Notes under the pieces: model-generated
The model's database searches: none
Seen by the model: only the letters and a program-made list of their open reading frames with translations
Told to the model about the DNA's origin: nothing
NCBI GenBank assembly: GCA_030041155.1
Contig: JASHOJ010000120.1
Location: forward strand, 1-46,184
Reading direction: 5' to 3'
Length of the DNA stretch: 46,184 nt
Source: Candidatus Binataceae bacterium
GTDB taxonomy: Bacteria > Desulfobacterota > Binatia > Binatales > Binataceae
Made by a program: the position numbers and the translations under genes
Shown: positions 26,001-33,559 of the stretch, piece after piece
Position numbering within the stretch: position 1 is the stretch's first letter
How the letters are laid out: every line of letters begins with the position of its first letter

Positions 26001-27683
26001 CGCGGACTCCTGCGCGAAGTCCTCTTCGACGTCGCCGATTTTGCGCCCTTCGGATTCGATCACCACGTCGTAGTTGCCGGACTCAGGAATCGTGCCGCCC
26101 GAGGTGATGGCCGCGAGTCGCGCGCCGCGGCGCGGGCGAACCCGCCCGCTTACGCGGTCAAAGAAAATCTTCGGCGCTGCGCCGGAAATCCGCTGCGGAA
26201 GCTCCGCCGCCATCTCCGCGAGCAGCTTGTCGAGCGCCGCGTCGTCCAAATCACCCAGGTTGTATGCGCCGCGCAGGACGCGCAGCAGGTCGCGACGCGA
26301 GACGTCACCCTCTTCAGCGGCGATCGCGATAATCTGCTGCGCCGCGACATCGAGGCATCCGCTTGGAATATCCACCGCGTCGAGACGGCCGCCGCGAATA
26401 GCGCGAACCGCCGCCGCGCATTCGATCAGGTCGTCAATCGTAAGCGCAAAAAAGCGGCCTTTCGGCGTAGCGCCCAGGCTGTGGCCGGATCGTCCGACGC
26501 GCTGAATTGCCGCCGAGATCGACTTCGGCGAATCGATCTGGCACACCAGCTCGACCGCGCCGACATCGATTCCGAGCTCCAGCGAGGCGGTCGCAACGAT
26601 CGCGCGCAGCTCGCCGCGCTTAAGCCGCCCCTCGGCAAGCTGGCGCTCCTTGCGCGCGAGGCTGCCGTGATGCGCCATCACGGCGTCCTGACCGACGCGT
26701 TTTTGCAGATTGAGCGCGACGCGCTCGGCCCATCTTCGCGAGAGCGTGAAAATCAGGGTCGTGCGATGCGACTCGATAAGCCGCGCGATCTCGTCGTACA
26801 TCGCCTTCCAATGCTCATGCGTCGCAAGCGGTCCCAGCTCCGGTCCGGGAGCGATAACTTTGAGGTCCATCGCGCGGGCGCGGTCGTCGGCGCGCACGAT
26901 TTCAACCGGCCGCGGCGTGCGCGCGCCGTCCGTATCGGCGTCGAAACCGGCCAGGAAATGCGCGAGCGTTTCGATCGGATTAAGCGTCGCGGAAAGCCCG
27001 ATGCGCGACGGCCGTGCACCGCCAGAGGCGCACACCAGGCGCTCCAGCCGCTCCAGCGTTACCGCGAGATGCGCTCCGCGCTTGTTATCGGCCAGAGCGT
27101 GCAGCTCATCGACAATCACGTGCCGCACCGACCCAAGGCGGAGTCTGAAGCGTGGCGAGGTCAGGAGCAGAAACAGGGATTCCGGCGTGGTGACCAGGAT
27201 ATGCGGCGGACGCTTCAGCATCGCGGTGCGTTCGGTCGCGGGCGTGTCGCCGGTGCGAAGCCCGGCGCGAATCGCGGGCGCGGCGAGTCCCGCCGTAGCG
27301 CAGCACTCGCGAACTCCTGCAAGCGGCTCTTCCAGGTTCAGCCGGATATCGCTGGCCAGCGCCTTGAGCGGCGAAACATACAGCACGCTAACTTCGTCGC
27401 GCAGTGCGCCGGCCTCGGACTTGCGCACCAGGTCGTCGATGGCCCACATGAAAGCGGCGAGCGTTTTTCCGCTTCCGGTCGGCGCGCACAAGAGCACGTC
27501 ATGGCGCGGCGCCGAGCCGGCCGCTGCGATCGCCGGCCATCCGAGTTCCTGAGCGCGCGACGGAGCGCCGAAGCGCGAAAGAAACCATCCACGGACCGCG
27601 GGATGAAACCCGTCGAGCGCCGGATGCGCTCGCAGCGCGGCGGTCCGCGCTTTCTCGGGTTCGGATTTTGCGCTTTTGTCCAT
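23043..27683 (-). CDS. lhr: Lhr-type DEAD/DEAH helicase (long form)
   Basis: A 1546-residue superfamily 2 helicase. Walker A is APTGSGKT (67-74), motif II is VDELHAL (DELH at 192-195), motif III is SATLNP (from 231), and motif VI is IQRVGRSGH. The Lhr-specific core (DUF3549-like beta region, GVRFNRALGLALRK-type segment) follows, and then a long C-terminal extension typical of bacterial long Lhr proteins. Between about residues 1180 and 1240 there is a charged, Ser/Gly/Glu-rich linker of low complexity. Known members unwind DNA-RNA and DNA duplexes with 3'-5' polarity in repair; the long form has an added tetramerising C-terminal domain. It is not adjacent to a nuclease. Two palindromes lie upstream (27723-27761). 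The ATG has AGG too close for a good binding site. Confidence 0.93.
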   Translation of the reverse strand: MDKSAKSEPEKARTAALRAHPALDGFHPAVRGWFLSRFGAPSRAQELGWPAIAAAGSAPRHDVLLCAPTGSGKTLAAFMWAIDDLVRKSEAGALRDEVSVLYVSPLKALASDIRLNLEEPLAGVRECCATAGLAAPAIRAGLRTGDTPATERTAMLKRPPHILVTTPESLFLLLTSPRFRLRLGSVRHVIVDELHALADNKRGAHLAVTLERLERLVCASGGARPSRIGLSATLNPIETLAHFLAGFDADTDGARTPRPVEIVRADDRARAMDLKVIAPGPELGPLATHEHWKAMYDEIARLIESHRTTLIFTLSRRWAERVALNLQKRVGQDAVMAHHGSLARKERQLAEGRLKRGELRAIVATASLELGIDVGAVELVCQIDSPKSISAAIQRVGRSGHSLGATPKGRFFALTIDDLIECAAAVRAIRGGRLDAVDIPSGCLDVAAQQIIAIAAEEGDVSRRDLLRVLRGAYNLGDLDDAALDKLLAEMAAELPQRISGAAPKIFFDRVSGRVRPRRGARLAAITSGGTIPESGNYDVVIESEGRKIGDVEEDFAQESARGDVFALGSMPWQIQRISRGRLMVEAAPGMAPTLPFWQTEAGGRSYALSDEIADLRRHVAALIESGGDAVAAEYLARECALHDGAALKAVDYVRRGIAALGAIPDSRTIVVERFFDGLGGTQIVVHAPFGIRFNRALGLALRKRLCQSFDFEIQASAIDDGALIALNARHSFPLEDTLAMLPAKSSRAVLEQAMLAAPMFEVRFRHVASRALTVMRSARGRRVPAWIQRLRSQEALAALFPQQQACFENRPPAIPIPAHHIVAETMRECLTESADAARMESVLAGIESGAIRAVFVDSISPSVFAHRLLLAWDYSFLDGGERANRRSRTVTMNRGMAEDVFREDDLSSMLAEEAVATVAAEVTGLAMNTRPRDADELYELIRAHGALGAAEIEERGGETARAMAADLLREGRLISVRLLSSDLRDREVIIAREDTSIFAAVYPEAMLEITRGMQIDREIDHDEAMRELVRRALKTSGPVVRDQVAARLNLPGSAIDAALVQLEAAGAMFRGHFTSASAEQWCERYNLERIHRATIAKLRAEIEPCSDPEYASFRMRWMHLGGADISADAAGVALVLEQLSGLAYTPAFWEREILPARVPGYRQEMLDLLCMSGQMTWVAARSEDSENSRDEDGAAPEKITFVARASTGGGSRGDAQKDASERGEPDAESGGDPREQAVFAALTSGGAQYLDQLSERANLSERDTLRAVWRLAAKGLAANDSFAPLRMLAADHAALDSIAMPPAERGRISRHDAAVRARLKSSVAGRWSAIGSSAVKCEDSARDLALAMLSRNGIVSREMLAMEASDLAWHEVSFALRRMEYGGTIRRGWFVRSLSAEQYALPEAVEMLRAARTERPALAKPTAISAADPANPYGALLPACAISRDAANLIVMRAGAAILGLSGRALTSLAALDDEAFSAAVAALIEARQKVAQKIVIDTIDGENALSSRRVGMLAAMRFHSDGRALVYDGLHGPIPARAAGRGRN

Positions 27684-27722
27684 CCTGGATCGCCATGGGC
27701 CTCACGCCCGCGGCAATATTAC

Positions 27723-27761
27723 CGCGATCGCGAAAATCGCGTAAGGCTGAACAGTTCAGCC
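27723..27761. promoter_or_regulatory. Two inverted repeats upstream of lhr
   Basis: CGCGAT (27723-27728) and ATCGCG (27736-27741) form one inverted repeat with a 7-base spacer. GGCTGAAC and GTTCAGCC (27745-27761) form a 17-base palindrome with a single central A. Both lie 40-80 bases before the lhr ATG; the second is a plausible operator. Confidence 0.4.
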
Positions 27762-27776
27762 ATGAACAAAATTGGC

Positions 27777-27797
27777 AAAAACCTAACACCCGTTAGG
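27777..27797 (-). terminator. Rho-independent terminator of the receiver-like gene
   Basis: Read on the minus strand: stem CCTAAC/GTTAGG with a 4-base loop, followed by TTTTT. The TAA stop codon of the upstream gene (27793-27795) is inside the stem. Confidence 0.5.
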
Positions 27798-28161
27798 CAA
27801 GAGATCGGAGCAGATCCGGTATCCGGACGGTGAACTCGCTGCGCGACATAACCGCGTCGAAACCCATGTCCCGCGCGGCTTTCAGCGTTTTGAGATCGAC
27901 GTGCGAAGCGAAGCCGGCGAGGCGCGCGCCGGGGCTCGCCGCGCGCGCCATGTCCAAAACAGGCCTGCATAAAAATGTGCTGTCGGAGAGGTCAACGAGG
28001 ATAAGTTTCGGATGATTGGCCTCACATTGGCGCCTTGCCGCATCGAGTGACGATGCGTACACGGGCTCGACGCCGACGCCGAGCGCGGCGGCGTCGATCT
28101 TCGATCGAAAGATAAGGTCGCGCACCAGCGCCAGCACGACCTTGTTGTTCAGCTCGGGCAT
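27793..28161 (-). CDS. Degenerate receiver-like (CheY-fold) protein
   Basis: A 122-residue single-domain protein with the alternating beta-alpha pattern of a receiver: VVLALVRDLIF, KLILVDLSD, ARLAGFAS and MGFDAVMSRSEF. The first-strand acidic pair is missing (ALVRDL) and the usual Lys is replaced by Arg (SRSEF); an Asp remains at the third strand (LILVDLSD). It is therefore probably a pseudo-receiver or regulatory binding module rather than a normal phospho-acceptor. No output domain. Divergent from the trans-sulfuration gene, and 109 bases before lhr in transcription order, with a terminator between. Function not known. Confidence 0.72.
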   Translation of the reverse strand: MPELNNKVVLALVRDLIFRSKIDAAALGVGVEPVYASSLDAARRQCEANHPKLILVDLSDSTFLCRPVLDMARAASPGARLAGFASHVDLKTLKAARDMGFDAVMSRSEFTVRIPDLLRSLA

Positions 28162-28242
28162 CTAACGCCAGAATACAGGGCGCGGCGCCGCGCGTGAACA
28201 GCCGCGCGAAGCGAAAGGCGCGCAAGCCGGGAGGATCGGCCA

Positions 28243-29397
28243 ATGGCGAAGCTGATGAAGGCGATCGATACCAAACTCGTGCATGCGGGCGAACCGGATC
28301 CGTCGATCGGCGGCGCGGTCACGATGCCGATATTCCAGTCGTCGACGTTCGAGTCGGCGGGCGCGAAGAGCTATCACGATCTTCGCTACATCAGGCTCAG
28401 CAACACGCCGAATCACGCGCTGCTGCATGCGAAACTCGCAGCGCTGGAGGGTGCGGAAGCCGCGCTGGTGTGCGGCAGCGGGATGGCGGCGATCGCGACG
28501 ACGCTGCTGACGGTTGTGGGCGGCAGCGGCCACCTGATCGCGCAGCATTCTCTTTACGGCGGCACGCACGATCTGCTCACCGGGGACTTGCCCGCGCTCG
28601 GAATCGAGGTGGATTTCGTGGATGGCGACGATCCGGCGTCGTGGCGCGAGATGCTGCGGCCCAATACCAGGGCGCTTTACATGGAATCGATTTCGAATCC
28701 GCTGCTCGAAGTCACGGATTTGCGCGCGGCAGTCGATTTCGCGTCGTCGAACGGGTTGTTGTCGATTATCGACAACACTTTCGCAAGCCCGATCAACTTC
28801 CGTCCGCCCGAGGTCGGCTTTGATCTGTCGCTTCACAGCGCGACCAAATATCTGAACGGGCACACGGATATCGTGGCGGGCGCGGTTATCGGACGTGCGG
28901 AGCTGGTCCGGGAGATTTCGCGCAAGCTGGGGCATCTGGGCGGAGTTTTGGATCCGCACGCATGTTTTCTCCTTAACCGCGGCCTGAAAACTCTTGCGGT
29001 GCGGGTACGGCATCAGAATGAAAGCGCGCTTAAAATTGCGCGCTTCCTTGAGGCGCATCCACGAGTCGCGAAAGTCAATTATCCCGGCCTTGAGAGCCAT
29101 CCGAATCACATGCGGGCAATCGAGCTGTTCGACGGCTTCGGCGGCGTGCTGAGCTTCGAGCTTGAGGGAAAGCTTCCGGCGGCGGAGGCATTTATCTCGC
29201 GCGCGACGATCCCGATCTGCGCGCCGAGCCTGGGCGGAGTGGAAACGCTGATTACTCGGCCAGCGGCGACCTCACACTCCGGGATGTCCGCGCAGGAGCG
29301 CGCCCGCGCGGGAATCCACGAGGATCTCATCCGGCTGTCGGTCGGGCTGGAGGCAAGCGACGACCTGCTGGAGGATTTCGAGTCGGCGCTTAAGTAA
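28243..29397 (+). CDS. Cys/Met-metabolism PLP enzyme (cystathionine gamma-synthase/beta-lyase type)
   Basis: A 384-residue type I-fold PLP enzyme. The cofactor lysine is K202 in HSATKYLNGHTDI, the pyridine-binding Asp is D177 in IIDNTFASP, and the phosphate loop is CGSGMAAI. The motif YIRLSNTPN near residue 49 stands where the family has Y-x-R-x-S-N-P-T. The C-terminal domain has APSLGGVETLITRPA and SVGLEASDDLLEDF. Reactions in the family include cystathionine synthesis and cleavage, methionine gamma-lysis and O-acyl-homoserine sulfhydrylation; sequence by eye does not separate these. GGGAGG precedes the ATG by 8 bases. Divergent from the receiver-like gene. Confidence 0.9.
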   Translation: MAKLMKAIDTKLVHAGEPDPSIGGAVTMPIFQSSTFESAGAKSYHDLRYIRLSNTPNHALLHAKLAALEGAEAALVCGSGMAAIATTLLTVVGGSGHLIAQHSLYGGTHDLLTGDLPALGIEVDFVDGDDPASWREMLRPNTRALYMESISNPLLEVTDLRAAVDFASSNGLLSIIDNTFASPINFRPPEVGFDLSLHSATKYLNGHTDIVAGAVIGRAELVREISRKLGHLGGVLDPHACFLLNRGLKTLAVRVRHQNESALKIARFLEAHPRVAKVNYPGLESHPNHMRAIELFDGFGGVLSFELEGKLPAAEAFISRATIPICAPSLGGVETLITRPAATSHSGMSAQERARAGIHEDLIRLSVGLEASDDLLEDFESALK

Positions 29398-29410
29398 TTC
29401 GCACGAATAT

Positions 29411-29426
29411 GCGGACGCTGGTCCGC
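29411..29426. terminator. Hairpin after the PLP-enzyme gene
   Basis: GCGGAC and GTCCGC form a 6-bp stem with a GCTG loop, 14 bases after the stop. No T-run follows, so it is a weak terminator candidate only. Confidence 0.3.
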
Positions 29427-29558
29427 GAGTCGACGCGAAAATTTGAGTATGCGTGGCGGGCGTCGCGGCGAATCGAGATGGTAAGTCGATTAGTCAATCG
29501 GCGGATTTGAACACAATCGCGCCTTGCTTCGTCTATTGTTCAGGTGCCCCCGCTTAAG

Positions 29559-29576
29559 CCGCGAGCATTCTCGCGG
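29559..29576 (+). other. Hairpin in the leader of the second DUF1329 gene
   Basis: CCGCGAG-CATT-CTCGCGG is a perfect 7-bp stem with a tetraloop, about 100 bases upstream of the ATG at 29674. It may stabilise the mRNA 5' end or be an operator. The remainder of 29398-29673 shows nothing I can name. Confidence 0.35.
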
Positions 29577-29673
29577 TGAAGAGGCTCGTTCTCCCCTGCT
29601 TCGAGAGAGGCCGCGCGGCTCGCCCGTGGCATCACGTTTGCTCCGTTTTGACACGAAGTTAGGAGGTATACGT

Positions 29674-31035
29674 ATGCCGAATGGAGTCCGAGCGTGGACG
29701 TGGCGCGCCGCGGCAGCCGCAGCGGTGGTTATAGCTGGGATGGTCGCAGCGCCTTCCGCGTTCGCACAGCAAACCACAACCACCACCCAAACGAGGTCGA
29801 CCAGGAACCCTTATAGTGTAAGGCCCGGCGACTTCATCACATACGCAAACGCGTACAAGGTAAAGAATCTGGTTTCGCCGGGAGTTTATTACAAGGTCGT
29901 CAGCGGAATGACGATGAAGATCGTCCCTTCTGAACGAATCGACTGGCCCCCGCCTTACCGCGACGCGACCGAGAAATACGCGGACCAGGTGCGGCTGTCT
30001 CCCGACGGGCGGACCGTGGTCAACTATGTTGCCGGGCAGCCTTTTCCGTTCCTTGATCCGAACGATCCGAATATCGCGACGAAGATCATCTGGAACAATG
30101 CATTTCGCCCGATCACGACCGACGACTACGACCTTCGCTATTACGATTGCGACGTCGTGAATACGGGGCTTCACCGCCCATACCGCGTAATTGACTATTA
30201 CCAGATTGGTCATTACGCAGGTTACGACGAAGTCGGACGCACTGAGGTTGAGCCTCTGCCTATCGATCCCGATTTCCGGAAGACCAACCGATATTGGCTA
30301 TTCGCGCTTTATCCGATTCTGGCGCCGGAAAACGATCGCGGCGGCGGATTTATCCGCTATCGCTACCAGAATCCCAGCAAGGGCGACGATATATGGGATT
30401 GGAATCCTGGGACGCGGCGAGTGCGCCGGCTTAACGAAGGTCTGATGACCGACGCGGTGAACAACGGCGGAAATCCGACTGACTATGACCCCGATCACTA
30501 TTCAGGATTCAACGCAAAGATCGAGGAGTACAACTACAAGTTCCTGGGCGAGAAGACGATGTTGGCATCGGTGAACGCCGCCCATTCGCCCGAGATCACC
30601 TGCCAGACCGACGGCGGCGGCAGCGCGTGCCCTGAGAATTGGGAGATGCGGCAACTGTACATCGTGCAGACCGCGCCGCGATGGAATACTAACAACCGCC
30701 AGGCGCTGCATTCCAGGTCGATCCTCTACATCGACAGCGAAGTCTGGTTCGAACCGTACGTCGATGAGTACGATGTGAGCGGACAGCTCTGGCAGAATCA
30801 CATCTACTGGCTGACCTATCGCGATCGGCCAGTGCCGGACGCGCGAGTGGCGATTTATCCGTTCAAGCGCGCGTTCGTGGTCGGCGCATCCGCGACCGAT
30901 GTGCAATCCGGGCAGGCTACGATGTGTTATCTGCCGGGTCAGCACACTCCCGAGCGCGAATGCTGGTACATCAACATGGGCGCCGTGGGACGCGACTTCT
31001 TCACGACCCAGGCGATGGTCCGTGCGGCTCCATGA
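29674..31035 (+). CDS. DUF1329 family exported protein (copy 2)
   Basis: A 453-residue exported protein whose frame is open 50 codons further upstream. The ATG at 29674 is preferred because AGGAGG lies 7 bases before it and a signal peptide (residues 1 to about 32, cleaving at AFA|Q) begins there. A Thr/Gln-rich linker follows. It shares DWPPPYRDATEKY, NYVAGQPFPFLDPNDP, RYRYQNP, YNYKFLGEK, CPENWEMRQLYIV, LYIDSEVWF, YRDRPVPDARVAIYP and RECWYINMG with copy 1 at 11638-12942, so the two are clear paralogues. The C-TDGG-C cysteine pair and the RECWYI Cys are conserved. No RND exporter or DUF1302 gene adjoins it. It has its own leader and a strong terminator, so it is a single-gene unit. Envelope role inferred; ligand unknown. 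Confidence 0.88.
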   Translation: MPNGVRAWTWRAAAAAAVVIAGMVAAPSAFAQQTTTTTQTRSTRNPYSVRPGDFITYANAYKVKNLVSPGVYYKVVSGMTMKIVPSERIDWPPPYRDATEKYADQVRLSPDGRTVVNYVAGQPFPFLDPNDPNIATKIIWNNAFRPITTDDYDLRYYDCDVVNTGLHRPYRVIDYYQIGHYAGYDEVGRTEVEPLPIDPDFRKTNRYWLFALYPILAPENDRGGGFIRYRYQNPSKGDDIWDWNPGTRRVRRLNEGLMTDAVNNGGNPTDYDPDHYSGFNAKIEEYNYKFLGEKTMLASVNAAHSPEITCQTDGGGSACPENWEMRQLYIVQTAPRWNTNNRQALHSRSILYIDSEVWFEPYVDEYDVSGQLWQNHIYWLTYRDRPVPDARVAIYPFKRAFVVGASATDVQSGQATMCYLPGQHTPERECWYINMGAVGRDFFTTQAMVRAAP

Positions 31036-31061
31036 GCAAGTTCCGCGACTTGAGACCGGTA

Positions 31062-31082
31062 GCTGACAGCTAGGCTGTCAGC
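31062..31082 (+). other. Perfect hairpin before the terminator
   Basis: GCTGACAG and CTGTCAGC pair perfectly around a 5-base loop, 26 bases after the DUF1329 stop. Partly pairing flanks (ACCGG / CGGTT) could lengthen it. It may protect the 3' end of the message or act in termination. Confidence 0.45.
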
Positions 31083-31098
31083 ATCGGTTCGACGAGAG

Positions 31099-31138
31099 GG
31101 CCGGCAAAGCCTGAAAAGGCTGCCGGCCTTCGTTTTTT
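31099..31138 (+). terminator. Strong rho-independent terminator
   Basis: GGCCGGC/GCCGGCC with an inner AGCC/GGCT stem (two-base bulge) around TGAAAA, then TTCGTTTTTT. It ends the second DUF1329 transcript. Confidence 0.85.
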
Positions 31139-31232
31139 CGACAGTTCGATCATGCCTCGCCTGCATGTACCAAATCGGGGCGAGTGCTCATCGCCGACAT
31201 TCAATTGTGACTAAAAGTGATACCGGCAAGCT

Positions 31233-33476
31233 ATGAGTGACTTGAAATCGTTTGCATTCTCACTTGCGGCATCTGGTTTGCTTTATGGCGATCAAGCCCG
31301 ACAGAAAATGCCTGGAACGATGAACATCAAGCTGAGTACTTCGCAGCGCAGGCCGGCGTTGGCGAGAACCATCGAGCTTGACCCCGCCGATGTCCCAATT
31401 CCGGACATAGGGGTGAACGATCCGACACTCGCGGCGGTCTCGACGGCACAGCAGGAAATCGCGTTCCGGCGGCGGCTGGAGGAAAGCGAGACGACGCTTG
31501 GAAGGGTGCTCGACACGAGTCCAGACGCGATCGTGATCATTCGCGTCCGCGATCTCAAGTTCCTCTACGCCAACGAGCTGTTGTTGCGCCGGGCAGGCAT
31601 GAGCAAGGCGGAATTTCTCTCGCTCAAAAGCGGCGACAAGCCGTTCTGGGCCGATCAGGCGGCGCGCGGCGAATTCTGGACGCGCATCGAGCGCGACGGC
31701 GTGGTCCACAACATGGAAATCGACTTTCGCGCCCGCGACGGAAGTCCGCTTCCCTCGCTGAACTCGTCGGTTCGCACCGAGATAAATGGCGAACCATGCG
31801 TGATCTCGTTTTCGCGCGACATCAGCGAGCTACGGCAGAAGGAGCGCGAACTCAAGGAAGCTCGCGAGAACGCCGAGGCCGCGCGCGAGCAGGCGCTTGC
31901 GGCCTCGCGCGCCAAGAGCGAGTTCCTTTCCAGCATGTCGCACGAAATCCGTACCCCGCTGAACGCGATCCTCGGGATGGCTGACATGCTGGCCGAGACC
32001 GAAACCACTCCTGAACAGCGGCACTATGTGCAGATGCTGGTGAGCAACTCGAATGCGCTGCTCGCGCTGCTGAACGACATTCTGGATCTGGCGAAAATCG
32101 AAAGCGGACGCATGCATCTTGAGAGCGTGGAGTTCAAGCTGCGGGAAGTTATCGAGAAAGCGACCGAGACGGTAGCAGTTCGCGCGCATGAGAAAAATCT
32201 CGAGCTGCTGGTGCGGATTTCGCCCGGTACGCCGCCGGTCGTAATCGGCGATCCGCTGCGGCTCAGGCAGGTGCTGATCAATCTTCTCGGCAACGCGATA
32301 AAGTTCACCAGGGCCGGCGAAGTTTCGGTGAGCGTCGAGCCCGAATCCGAGAGCGCGCAGCCCGGCACGCTTGCGTTCTGCGTGCGCGACACCGGCATCG
32401 GTATCGCGCCGGACAAAATTGCAACCCTGTTCTCGGCGTTCACCCAGGCCGACTCCTCGATTACCCGAAGGTATGGCGGGAGCGGACTCGGGCTTGCGAT
32501 CGTTCAGCGGCTCACGCAGTTGATGAACGGGCGCGTATGGGTCGAGAGCACGCCAAACGTGGGAAGCGCGTTTCATTTCACCGCCCAGCTTGGCGACACG
32601 TCCGCTCTGGAAGCAGATGTGGACCTAGCCGGGAGGCTCCGCGGCAAGCTCATCCTGATTGGTGATCACAATCCGTCAAGCAGCGAGATCTTGCGCGAGT
32701 CGCTGGAAGTGATGGGCGCGGAGGTAGCGGTTGCGAGCTCGGGCGACGATGCGGCGCAGGCGGCTGTGGCCGGCATGAAGCGCGAGCGCGGGTTCGACGC
32801 GATCCTGCTGAACAGCAGAATCGGCGCGCGCGGCGGATTCGAAATCGCCGCTCGGATGGCGAGGCTCGGAATCAATCGCCGCTCGATCGTCATGATGCTG
32901 CGGACCGACGAAATCACGCGGATGGGCAATTTCCGGGGCGCATGGATCGCGAAGCCGGCGAGCCAGGACGATCTTGCCGCCGCGATTGAGCGCGCAAGCA
33001 CGAGCGGCGCCGCGCGCGCCACTGGCTCAAAGTCAATCTCCGCGCCGGCCCGTGGCGCCGCGCTCGCGGCGCCTTCACGGGCTGAATCCGAACGTGCGCT
33101 GCGAATCATGCTGGCGGACGATTCGCAGGACAATCGGATCCTGATTCGGGCCTACCTGAAAAACACGCCGCATCATCTGGACGAGGCCGAGAACGGACGC
33201 GTGGCGTTGACCAAGTTCATCGCGCGGCCCTACGACGTGGTGCTGATGGACATTCAGATGCCTGAGATGGACGGCTACAGCGCGACTCGCGCAATCCGCC
33301 AATGGGAGCATCAAAGCGGTCATCATCGCACGCCAATTCTGGCGCTGACCGCGTCGGCTTTGGACGAAAACGTGGAACGTTCGAAAGAAGCGGGATGCGA
33401 CGCGCATATCGTCAAGCCGGTGAAGAAAGCGGTCCTGCTCGAAAGTATCAGGGCGGCGATCGGCGAGCCTGCATAA
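31233..33476 (+). CDS. Cytoplasmic hybrid histidine kinase (PAS-HisKA-HATPase-pseudoREC-REC)
   Basis: A 747-residue sensor kinase without transmembrane segments. A PAS domain (about 85-200) leads through a coiled coil (200-230) to the dimerisation box [11 protein letters not shown] (H237). The ATPase has N boxes at N350/N354, DTGIG (386-390) and GGSGLGL (415-421). Two receiver domains follow. The first (about 470-590) has Asn at the phosphorylation position (ILLNSRI, N527) and DHN instead of the acidic pair, so it is inactive. The second (about 623-745) is intact: ADD at 628-630, D673 in [13 protein letters not shown]706 in ALTAS and K728 in VKP. It therefore probably passes phosphate through D673 to an unlinked phosphotransfer protein. 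No response regulator with output domain adjoins. The signal is unknown. Confidence 0.92.
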   Translation: MSDLKSFAFSLAASGLLYGDQARQKMPGTMNIKLSTSQRRPALARTIELDPADVPIPDIGVNDPTLAAVSTAQQEIAFRRRLEESETTLGRVLDTSPDAIVIIRVRDLKFLYANELLLRRAGMSKAEFLSLKSGDKPFWADQAARGEFWTRIERDGVVHNMEIDFRARDGSPLPSLNSSVRTEINGEPCVISFSRDISELRQKERELKEARENAEAAREQALAASRAKSEFLSSMSHEIRTPLNAILGMADMLAETETTPEQRHYVQMLVSNSNALLALLNDILDLAKIESGRMHLESVEFKLREVIEKATETVAVRAHEKNLELLVRISPGTPPVVIGDPLRLRQVLINLLGNAIKFTRAGEVSVSVEPESESAQPGTLAFCVRDTGIGIAPDKIATLFSAFTQADSSITRRYGGSGLGLAIVQRLTQLMNGRVWVESTPNVGSAFHFTAQLGDTSALEADVDLAGRLRGKLILIGDHNPSSSEILRESLEVMGAEVAVASSGDDAAQAAVAGMKRERGFDAILLNSRIGARGGFEIAARMARLGINRRSIVMMLRTDEITRMGNFRGAWIAKPASQDDLAAAIERASTSGAARATGSKSISAPARGAALAAPSRAESERALRIMLADDSQDNRILIRAYLKNTPHHLDEAENGRVALTKFIARPYDVVLMDIQMPEMDGYSATRAIRQWEHQSGHHRTPILALTASALDENVERSKEAGCDAHIVKPVKKAVLLESIRAAIGEPA

Positions 33477-33488
33477 ACAGGCCGCCGG

Positions 33489-33526
33489 ATTCCTCGCGCG
33501 CCGGGACGACTCAGACGCGCGGGAAT
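33489..33526. repeat. Imperfect palindrome, possible interspersed repeat or terminator
   Basis: ATTCC-(T)-CGCGCG pairs with CGCGCG-GGAAT around a 15-base loop. It is placed between the convergent kinase and DUF4410 genes. The GCGGGAATGAC-like edge is reminiscent of short palindromic repeats common in GC-rich genomes. Confidence 0.4.
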
Positions 33527-33559
33527 GACAGACAGGACGCGCCACGGTCACGCGCGCGA

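Noticed and set aside
25491..27833. 780-residue plus-strand open frame
   Set aside because: Antisense to lhr with a composition typical of shadow frames (Arg, Gln, His rich); no start signal.
28162..29109. 315-residue minus-strand open frame
   Set aside because: Antisense to the PLP enzyme, whose catalytic motifs are all in place.
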